Shown piece after piece: positions 55,833-64,000 of a stretch of DNA of 64,000 nt. The first letter of the stretch is position 1; every line of letters starts with the position of its first letter. Under the pieces are notes generated by a model. That model was not told the origin of the DNA. It ran no database searches and was given only the letters and a program-made list of their open reading frames with translations. This DNA comes from Okapia johnstoni (Eukaryota > Chordata > Mammalia > Artiodactyla > Giraffidae): assembly GCA_024291935.2 (NCBI GenBank), contig CM044321.1, positions 62,428,985 to 62,492,984 on the forward strand. The letters are read 5' to 3'. The position numbers were made by a program, and so were the translations under genes.

Positions 55833-56009
55833 AAAAATAAATAAATGGAAGTGATGATACCAAACTAAGTTGTGAATAATAAAGTATTGTATGTGAAATT
55901 GGCTAGCACGGCATGTTTTTGGGTTTTCATTTCATCCTTTTCTGTTTTTCTTTCCTTCGCATACCTCCCCTTCCTTCTACCACACATAATAGTAGAAATA
56001 TCATGAGGA

Positions 56010-56150
56010 ATGAAGGCAGAGAGACCTTGTTTTGAATTCTGATTCTATCATCTTTGATAAGTGCCCTTGAAGATATTACTTAATTTCCATGAAATTTAAT
56101 TTTTTAATCATTTATAAAATGGGCATTTAATTCATCATTTAGGTAACATG
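56010..56150 (+). mobile_element. MIR SINE, diverged
   Basis: 'gttttgaattctgattctat', 'gatattacttaatttccatg' and 'tcatttataaaatgggcatt' follow MIR sense order. Confidence 0.62.
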
Positions 56151-56151
56151 C

Positions 56152-57895
56152 CAGGAATCTAGAAGCTGTTGGTAGTGTCAGTTTGAATTATTATTTCTTT
56201 TCATTTTACATTATTTTTCTTTGCATTATTATTATTCAGTTTACAGTATTATTTCTTTCCATATTCTTTCCTTATTTCTTTTTAATTACCTTGAGAAAAT
56301 GTAGAATAAATATACCTTAGAAATACACATAAGATCTTGATCTTGGTATTCTTGTATTTCATGCTTTTGCATGGAATTTTTTATTACTGGTCACAGCAAA
56401 ACTTAAGTGATATCTAAATGTAGTTTTCTATTAATAAATGAAGGAAAAATGAAATGTTATGTATGACTTACTAGGTTGACATATTCTCATTTCTTGAAAT
56501 TAAAAAAAAAAAAAGACATTCAAAAAGATTAAAATGTTGATGAGAGGTTCAGAGGTTCAGAATCTAAGGATTTTTGATTTCCTAATAGATCCTTTTCTCA
56601 AATACTTTCTTTAAGTGCCTCCCAGCTTTGACACTACAAGGTGTATTAGAAAGAAATCATACAGAATGATTATTTTAATAAAGATAAATTAAGATATAAG
56701 AAATTGAAAGAATTAGTTTTTCTTTTCATTCAACAACTTGCTCATTCTATTGTTAGCCATTTTTCTTCCTTCATCCATAAAGGTTAAATAATATCTATCC
56801 TTGGTTACCTTTTGGGATACAAAATGATGAAATAATCTATATGTATTTTAAAAAATTCATAAATTAGTAAATTATTGATAATAATATCTTAAAGAATATT
56901 GATAAACAATAAGCACATTAAAAGATAACAAATTACAATATTGTATAACTTATAACAACCTGTTGTTCCTTCCTGATGAATGTGTACAACCCAGCAGAGA
57001 TTTCTATACTATTTTTTAACTCCAAAAGCAAAATTTCATAAAAGATACAATTTGGATGAGTTTTAGAATATTAAAAATATTGTTGGTAGAAGAAATGTGA
57101 ATTCTGTTGAAAAATAAGGTTTTAGTCAATTCATTTTCAAAGCAAACACATAAAACTAAACTGTCTACCAGTTGTATAGTACTAAAATAAACTTATCCTA
57201 ATTTTTCAAAATTTTATCAATAATATTGCAGCTGTGAACTGCACATGCTAAATTAAATCAACATGTTGGAAGAAAAGAAGTTGATGACAGCACTAATCAC
57301 TGAGTATTTAAATGATGTAAGAGCGGAGAAGGAAAAAAAGAAGAGAGTGGAAAAAATAAATCATAGAAGGCAGACAATTAGTAACTAGGGCAAGTCAGTG
57401 GCTTTAATGAACATATTCTGTAAAGTAGCATGAGAAGTGATAATTAAAATATTGTGTGGACAATTAATTGTTACCACTCCTCTTCTTACTTAAAAATAAT
57501 ATCCTGAATTCGTAATTTTATTGTTCCAAAATAATCAGTTTTTTACATAATTCTGACAAACTCCTTTAATGTCTTCATGAGAGTTAGTGCTAGATATAAT
57601 CAAGTCCTATAATGTGACTGGGTATATTGCAGAATGGTTCCAAGTGCCATTACTAAAATAGCAAGTGTTTTCAAGAGTACTGTTATTTAAATCCTAAGTT
57701 AAATATCTGTCAAGAATAGCTTAACATTGAAAACAAATTGTCTACATTATTCAATGCAGGAAGCTAAAGAAAAGATTTAAAAGGAACTAAGGAATTTGGC
57801 AAGAAAAAATGATAAACTATATTGTAAGTAGTTGAAGTAAATACTTGAAATTAAAAAATCAAAGGAAACCAAAAATTAAACAGAAGAATAGCATC
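56152..57895. other. No recognised feature
   Basis: About 1.7 kb of very AT-rich sequence. The right end may shade into the L1 that follows. No gene. Confidence 0.5.
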
Positions 57896-57952
57896 TGACT
57901 TTATTGATAATCACATTACATTTAATTTAGTCCATTTTACAATCATAGTTGG

Positions 57953-58179
57953 GCTTCCCTAGTGACTCAGGTTGTAAAGAATCTGCCTGCAATGTAGGAG
58001 ACACAGGAGATGCAGGTTTGATCCCTGGGTCAGGAAGATCCCCTGGAGAAGGGAATGGCAACCCACTCAAGTATTCTTGTCTGGAGAATTCCATGGACAG
58101 AGGAGCCTGGGGGACTACAGTCTATGGGGTCTGAAAGAGTCGGACATGACTGAGTGACGAACATCACACACATACAACC
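57953..58179 (+). mobile_element. Bov-tA SINE in L1
   Basis: 'cttccctagtgactcaggtt' head to 'gacatgactgagtgacgaac'. TSD ACAATCATAGTTGG at 57939-57952 versus ACAATCGTGGTTGG at 58180-58193. Confidence 0.95.
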
Positions 58180-58270
58180 ACAATCGTGGTTGGAGATTTT
58201 AGCACTCCATTCTCAACCATAGAAAGAAAAATAGGCAAAATAATCATTAAGACAGAAATGATCTAGAAAA

Positions 58271-58990
58271 GAGTGAAAAAGTTGGCTTAAAACTCAACAT
58301 TCAGAAAACTAAGATCATGGCATCTGGTCCCATCACTTTATGGCAAATAGATGGGGAAACAGTGGAAATAGTGACAGGTTTTGTTTTTGTGGGCTCCAAA
58401 ATCACTGGAGATGGTGACTGCAGCCATGAAATTAAAAGATGCTTGCTCCTTGGAAGAAAAGCTATAACCAACCTAGACAGCATATTAAAAAGCAGAGAAA
58501 TTACTTTGCCAACAAAGGTCTGTCTAGTCAAAGCTATGGTTTTTCCAGTAGTCATGTATGGATGTGAGAGTTGGATTATAAAGAAAGCTGAGGGCCGAAG
58601 AATTGATGCTTTTGAACTGTGGTGTTGGAGAAGACTCTTGAGCGTCCCTTGGACTGCAAGGAGATCCAACCAGTCCATCCTAAAGGAAATCAGTCCTGAA
58701 TATTAGTTGGAAGGACGATGTTGAGGCTGAAACTCCAATACTTTGGCCACCTGATGTAATGAACTGACTCACTGGAAAAGACCCTGATGCTGGGAAAGAT
58801 TGAAGGCAGGAGGAGAAGGGGATGACAGAGGATGAGATGGTTGGATGGCATCAATGATTCGATGGATATAAGTGTGAGCAAGCTCTGGGAGTTTGTGATG
58901 AACAGGGAGGCCTGGTGTGTTGCAAAGTGCTGTGGAGTCCATGGGGTCGCAAAGAGTTGGACACGACAGAGCAACTGAACTGAAGTGAAC
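58271..58990 (+). mobile_element. BovB LINE, 5'-truncated, 0.7 kb
   Basis: Starts after the YADD region ('gaaaaagttggcttaaaact') and reaches the 3' 'gagcaactgaactga' end. A 129-codon frame at 58317-58706 retains GDCSHEIKR and YGCESWIIKKAE, the post-polymerase part of ORF2. Confidence 0.94.
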
Positions 58991-59049
58991 TAACCACATT
59001 GCATCCTAAAACTTTAGACTTTTTTTTCAGAACACGTAGTGTATTCGCC

Positions 59050-59309
59050 GGAGAAGGTAATGGCAACCCACTCCAGTACTCTTGCCTGGAAAATCCCATG
59101 GACGGAGGAGCCTGGTAGGCTGCAGTCCATGGGATCTCGAAGAGTCGGACACAACTACGCGACTTCACTTTCCCTTTTCACCTTCATGCATTGGAGAAGG
59201 AAATGGCAACCCACTCCTGTGTTCTTGCCTGGAGAATCCCAGGGATGGCGGATCCTGGTGGGCTGCCGTCTATGGGGTTGCACAGAATCGGACATGACTA
59301 AAGCGACTT

Positions 59310-59345
<36 letters not shown>
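59050..59345 (+). mobile_element. Complete Bov-A2 SINE (dimer)
   Basis: Two Bov-A units (about 59050-59160 and 59191-59309) joined by a 'cttcactttcccttttcacc' linker and ending in (AGC)n. Perfect 12-bp TSD AGTGTATTCGCC at 59038-59049 and 59346-59357. Confidence 0.97.

Positions 59346-59347
<2 letters not shown>
59310..59347 (+). repeat. Perfect (AGC)n, 12 units
   Basis: Uninterrupted trinucleotide tail of the Bov-A2; likely length-polymorphic. Confidence 0.95.
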
Positions 59348-59348
<1 letters not shown>

Positions 59349-59599
59349 GTATTCGCCAAGAAAACCCACAATCCTAGCTATAAAACCCATATCTTTAAAA
59401 GATTAGGATCATACAGACATTCTCTGACCCCTACGAGATGAAATTAGAAATCAGTAATTTTATAATACTTTTAGTTTTAGCATCAAATCAGTACTGCCAT
59501 GACATTCTTGCAAATGCATCCTGCTGCCTACTTAAACAAAATTTCCCTTGGCCCTTTCCTGAGACTAAAAAATGCTTGGTCAGAAGTATGTACAACTTT

Positions 59600-60130
59600 T
59601 AATTTACCCAAATAGTATCTTATTCTCCTCTAAAGTGTTTAGATCAATATACTTCCACAAATATTATATGTAGAATTCCCACTGCTGCATGTCTTCACCA
59701 ATACATGGTACTTTCCAAGAACTCTACCTTTTGTTGAGTATAAAATTGTATTTCAGCTGATTAAAAATTCCCAGATTACTAATGAATATGGGCATTTTTC
59801 TTGTATTTACTGATCATCTATATTTCTTCTTTGGAAAAGACCCTAATGCTGGGAAGGATTGGGGGCAGGAGGAGAAGGGGACTACAGAGGATGAGATGGC
59901 TGGATGGCATTACCGACTCAATGGACATGGGTTTGGGTAAACTCTGGGAGTTGGTGATGGACAGGGAGGCCTGGTGTGCTGTGATTCATGGGGTCACAAA
60001 GAGTCAGACACAACTGAGCGACTGAACTGAACTGAACTGATATTTCTTCTTCCATGAAATGATTGTTCATATCTTTCTGCACATTGCATTCATGTTTTAA
60101 ATTTGTCTTGATTTTTCTTGTCTTTTTTCC
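59600..60130 (-). mobile_element. Old L1 3' region, split by BovB
   Basis: 'ctgctgcatgtcttcaccaa', 'cccagattactaatgaatat' and 'tgatcatctatatttcttct' on the left, with 'catgaaatgattgttcatat' on the right, follow antisense L1 3' UTR order. Confidence 0.62.
59832..60039 (+). mobile_element. BovB LINE 3' end
   Basis: 'tggaaaagaccctaatgctg' to repeated 'ctgaa' units. Perfect 12-bp TSD ATATTTCTTCTT at 59820-59831 and 60040-60051. Confidence 0.96.
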
Positions 60131-60131
60131 T

Positions 60132-61090
60132 TCTATTTTTTCTATTTTTTATTTGTATCCTTACTCTAATGTCATTTGTTTCCTCTTGGTTTATTTTTCT
60201 CATTTATTACTGAAAGACAGCTGAGGATGAATTTCTACTTGATAGTTCTGTTACCTAACATTTGGAGCGCATTATTCCAATATATGTTAGCTTTCTTTGT
60301 TATTCCTTCGTATGCAATGTTTCTTTTCTTTCTTGTTGAATTTAATATTTTCTCTGAGCTTCCTGCATCCTCACTGCAATAGCACTAGATGTGATTTTAT
60401 GTTTTATTATTATGAAAACTCACTGAATTATTTAAACTCAAGCTTTAAAGTCTTTCATTTTTTTTTTCGGAATACTCTCAGATGTTATATCCTCAGATTA
60501 TCCCTCACTTTCCTTTTTAGAACTCTGTTTAAAAGAATATTGAATTTTCTCCTTTTATTCTACTTATGTCTTTAACTCTACTTCCCATCTCTACTTGTAT
60601 CTTCAGGATGTGTAATTTTATAGACATGTATTTTGTGGTTAGTTTTAATGTATCACAAGACCTGCTATATTATTTATTGATTGCTTTTTACTTCAATTAT
60701 TATTTTTTAATTTTTAAAAGTTCTTTGATCCACTTAAAAATCTTTTTGGCTATTTTTGATAACCTTTTAATCCATAATTCTTTTATTTCAAGTTCATCTT
60801 CTTTTTTAATAATTGTGTACATGATTAATCATTTTATGTGTTATCTCTGATCATTTCTTCTGAAATTCTTAAAAGTTTTCCCTTATATCCACTTATTTTG
60901 TTTTCTTTCTTTTTTTTTAAATGCTGTACTTTGAATTAATTTTGCCTGAACATTAGCTTGAGTGTCTTTATATGAAGAGGTTTTCATTCAAAAAATTTGA
61001 ACTTAACTCAGTGTTCCAAGGAATGCTTTAATTCTTCCCTAGAGGCCTCAGAATTTCTACAGAAAATGGTATAGTCTTTTTTATAGATTT
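60132..61090. other. T-rich sequence, possibly very old LINE
   Basis: Strongly pyrimidine-rich on the plus strand, as expected for an antisense L1/HAL1 remnant, but I find no decisive block. Open frames at 60176-60850 encode hydrophobic, low-complexity peptides from T-rich DNA and are not supported as genes. Confidence 0.35.
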
Positions 61091-61093
61091 TTT

Positions 61094-61260
61094 TTATGTG
61101 GACCGTCTTTAAAGTCTTTATTGAATTTGTTACAACATTGCGTCTGTTTTCTACTTTGGTTTTTTGGCCATGAGATCGTAGCTCCTTGACCAGGGATTGA
61201 ACCAACACGCTCTGTAATTGGAAGGCAAAATCTTAACCACTGGACTGCCAGGGAAGTCCC
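61094..61260 (-). mobile_element. CHR-2-type SINE
   Basis: Antisense: 'tatgtggaccgtctttaaag' tail side, 'ttttttggccatgagatcgt' body and 'ggactgccagggaagtccc' head at 61260. Confidence 0.92.
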
Positions 61261-61261
61261 C

Positions 61262-62725
61262 CAAATAGTATCATATTAAAATGAGATTTTCTGTGAAAAT
61301 GTCATTACTTATCTCTTTTAACTTTCAACATTCAAGATAAGACTTCCTATCCTGGTACCATTCAAAAGCACATCAGTAACAGCAGAAAACATTTAGTCAT
61401 TTGTTTCACAGAGGAATGTTTGGCTTTTCCATGAAATTGAAATGAATGGGAAAAGCAAGGCAAAAATATGCTTCAGGTAAGAGAGACTGCGAAAGAAATT
61501 ATTTTTTTTCAAACACTCCCACTAACTGGGGCTCAAGTGAGCCTCTGTGGGAGACGAACACTTGCTGGAGTAGAGTAGGCAGAGAGAAAAATGGAAATTT
61601 TCATTTTATATATAAGTGAATGAAAATTAGCTCCAAGATGGAGGTTAGAAACTACAGCTGGGAAAAAACAAAAAGGACCAAGTTTTAGACATGCTGTAAA
61701 ATGATTCCAATTTCAATTTTAATCAATTTCAGCAGAAAAATATTCAAATGAAAGGAAAAAAATCAGCCACTATTTTTAAGCTTCTTCATTTTTATGTTGT
61801 TCTGCTGACTTAAAACAAAGAACTAGCTGATCAGATTGAAACATATGTGATGTCATTTAAAAACAGATACAGCATGCATGAGTGTGCATAAACACTTTTA
61901 AAATTTAAAATGCTATTTCCCCAATTGTCTTGTCAACATTTGCTGAGGAAAAAAGACATGCCTTATACTACATACACTTGCTAGGTGATTTTTTATCTTG
62001 CTACAGGGATAAACCTGGAAGAAATTTTCATTTATATTAACATTTCCATTGTCTCCTTGAAACTGAGTTTGATTGAGGATCATTTAGATAAACTATTTAA
62101 TAATAGGTTAAAGTATACTGCAATGTTGCATTGATCACTGAGAAAAGTTGATCACCATTCTCTTCAAATAACTGAAGTGCCCAGTAAATTAAAAATTGTT
62201 ACTAAAGATAAATTGATCCCACCATATATGATATTGAGAAAGATGAATCTGTACTGTGTTTATATTCTATTGGCTATTTGAATCAGCACATGAAAAAATT
62301 ACATTTTATCAGATAACTGATAACATATTTTATGAATGTTGGTAGCATTTATGAGTTTGTTTGTTTGTTTTTTAACAGTTAATAAACAAAATCTTTCTAG
62401 AAAAGATTAAGAGGTTTCTGTGTCTTCTTAAAATAAAACTGCAAAACAATTTCGTCTTTCTGCATTTATGAAATACAGAAGTATGTGGTCTGTTGTTTTT
62501 GTTTTTTGAGAGACTGGTTAATCATCCACTTGTGGACTTTGCTAGCTAGCTCTGTACTTTAGCTATGGGATGAGGTTACCAAAAATTTTACCTTAAGCTT
62601 TGCCTTTCAGCTTAAAAAAGCTGCCTTAAACCCTTAAATGACAAATTAAGGGCAATTACATGTTATATGTTTGATTAGAATATATATTAGCTTGAAATAC
62701 AAGTAAGGGAAGTTACTTTGCCACA
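61262..62725. other. Repeat-poor 1.5-kb stretch
   Basis: No recognised repeat, exon or RNA gene. AT-rich with scattered motif-like words such as 'atgtgatgtcattta' near 61846. Candidate for conserved noncoding DNA, by inference only. Confidence 0.4.
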
Positions 62726-62727
62726 GA

Positions 62728-63009
62728 GTCAAGTATGGATGTGAGAGTTGGACTATAAAAAATGAAAGTGAAGAAACTGATGCTTTTGAACTGTGGTGTT
62801 GGAGAAGACTCTTGAGAGTCCCTTGGACTTCAAGAGATCCAACCAGTCCATCCTAAAGGGGATTAGTCCCGGGTGTTCATTGGAAGGTCTGATGTTGAAG
62901 CTGAAACTCCAATACTTTGGCCACCTGATGTGAAGAGCTGACTCATTGGAAAAGACCCTGATGCTGGGAAAGATGAGGGCAGGAGGAGAAGGGGACGACA
63001 GAGGATGAG
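62728..63009 (+). mobile_element. BovB LINE fragment lacking its 3' end
   Basis: 'gtatggatgtgagagttgga' through 'aaactccaatactttggcca' to 'ggacgacagaggatgagg', then it stops abruptly. The missing 3' terminus shows a post-insertion deletion or rearrangement. Confidence 0.9.
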
Positions 63010-63011
63010 GT

Positions 63012-63788
63012 TAGTGATAGAATGTTTCAAATAAACAAGAAAGGTGAGCCATTATTTTGCAGTCTCTGGTAACCTCAGGATATTTGCACATTCTGCATAG
63101 GAGGTAAATTGCTAGACATCCAGGCAAAGGCTCTGGTCAGAAAGATAGCATTAAAAGACAGAGACACTGACTATGCTTTTGGTAGTTTGTCAGAGACAAA
63201 AATGCAAAAATCAGAAAAAAATCTGAAACCAGAATCTTGGCGATAAAGGGGAAAGAGCATCCAAGATGTGAGCCCCACAATCTGTTGTTTTTTCTTTAAA
63301 GTTTTTTTTTTGCAGTTGTATACAGCAAAAGGCTAAAAATGCAGATTACATTTTCCAGCATCTGCATGTTAAGGAGTGAATCTTAGTTTGCAACTAGCAA
63401 CATGTTAAGTAGTATTTGAAGGTTTTTAAGCATGGGTAGATGCCGTGATTAGAGCTGGAGAAAACTAACTTGGCAGTAGATTGTAGGATGGATTAGAGAA
63501 ATCAGTGCCTGTAGGAGAGAAGGCCAGACAAGATATAATTAATAAAACTTCAGCAGTAAGTAAATATAACTTCAACTAGGCTGCTGTAAGTAAAAATAGA
63601 AAGTAGAAAGTAAAAATGAAAATTAATGATTTAAATATAATCAACAAGTATGAAAACAATTTGATGTTGGGAAGTAGACAGAAGGGTCCATCTGAGATTT
63701 CGCACCCAGCTAAGCAGGTCAGTGAGGGTCATATGCCTTCTACGGATTTGGAGTCAACCTGAAGTTTTCCATTCCTGTATCACCTCAT
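63012..63788. other. No recognised feature
   Basis: Unplaced sequence with a T-run near 63301. Confidence 0.5.
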
Positions 63789-63791
63789 AAG

Positions 63792-64000
63792 GGGCTTCCC
63801 AAGCGATGCTAGTGGTAAAGAATCTGCCTGCTTATGCAGGAGACGTAAGAGTAGAGGGTTTGATCCCTGGGTTGAGAAGATCCCCCGGAGAAGGAAATGG
63901 CAGCCACTTCAGTATTCTTGCCAGGAAAATCTCATGGAAAGAGGAGGCTGGTGGGCTACAGTCCATGGGGTTGCAAAGAGTCAGACACGACTGAGCAACT
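63792..64000 (+). mobile_element. Bov-A2/Bov-tA2-type SINE, cut by window end
   Basis: 'ggcttcccaagcgatgctag' head with the 'gacgtaagag' variant, body to 'gacacgactgagcaact' at the last base. The 3' tail lies outside. Confidence 0.92.

Larger units (their letters stand above)
57900..59480 (+). mobile_element. Old L1 ORF2 (endonuclease region) carrying three insertions
   Basis: Pieces at 57900-57952, 58180-58270, 58991-59049 and 59346-59480 read in order as L1 ORF2 endonuclease coding sequence: 'acaatcgtggttggagattt' (frame VVGDF), 'tagcactccattctcaacca', then 'aggatcatacagacattctc' and 'atgaaattagaaatcagtaa'. A Bov-tA, a BovB and a Bov-A2 lie between the pieces. Confidence 0.75.

Noticed and set aside
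59310..59347. CAG repeat encoding polyglutamine
   Set aside because: It is the tail of a Bov-A2 SINE, with no coding context.
60176..60850. Three overlapping open frames encoding hydrophobic peptides
   Set aside because: The DNA is extremely T-rich, so Phe/Leu/Ile/Ser codons arise automatically; no start context or conservation signal is visible.

Overview
This is a stretch of mammalian, ruminant (almost certainly bovid: cattle, sheep, goat or a close relative) nuclear DNA. The diagnosis rests on repeat families read directly from the sequence: about fifteen copies of the RTE-type LINE BovB, about thirty-five Bov-tA/Bov-A2 SINE copies (tRNA-Glu head joined to a BovB-like 3' end), cetartiodactyl CHR-type tRNA-Glu SINEs, and older pan-mammalian MIR, L2, L1, MER5-like hAT and LTR remnants. 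The DNA is AT-rich, shows no CpG island, and I found no exon, tRNA, rRNA or host protein-coding gene that I could support. The longest open frame (267 codons, minus strand, 51786-52589) is the reverse transcriptase of a decayed BovB.

Layout. 0-6 kb: ancient L1 3' and ORF2 remnants on the minus strand (385-1010, 4250-6060) broken by younger SINEs, a MIR and a MER5-like piece. 6-12 kb: a 1.3-kb BovB with a 20-bp target-site duplication (TSD), an ERV-type LTR at about 8.85-9.31 kb, and a CHR SINE split by a Bov-tA. 12.3-14.1 kb: an old L1/HAL1-like element on the plus strand. 17.8-20.2 kb: the longest BovB (2.4 kb, minus) with endonuclease and reverse transcriptase remnants. 22.9-25.3 kb: L2 remnants, one split by a hAT transposon. 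25.3-26.7 kb: an L1 carrying 5' UTR and 3' end but lacking the middle. 29-31 kb: a quiet stretch ending in an 83-bp mariner-type hairpin MITE. 31-49 kb: SINEs, BovB fragments, L1 3' ends, a long CHR-1 SINE and a second LTR. 49-51 kb: repeat-poor sequence. 51.0-52.8 kb: a 1.8-kb BovB. 54-60 kb: L1 fragments with stacked insertions. 61.3-62.7 kb: repeat-poor. The window ends inside a SINE.

Nothing here forms an operon or pathway. The biology is that of intergenic or intronic DNA built by successive retrotransposition. BovB and L1 supplied the enzymes; SINEs used them and are nested into the older copies, so many insertions can be ordered in time from their TSDs. The observation most likely to have a function is the mariner MITE at 30993-31075: a near-perfect RNA hairpin whose arms resemble the bovine miR-2284/miR-2285 family. 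Other points of interest are a composite SINE with a foreign middle segment inside one TSD, a 5'-inverted L1, and BovB copies with lesions clustered at the catalytic YADD box. Family names come from recalled consensus sequences; no database search was possible.
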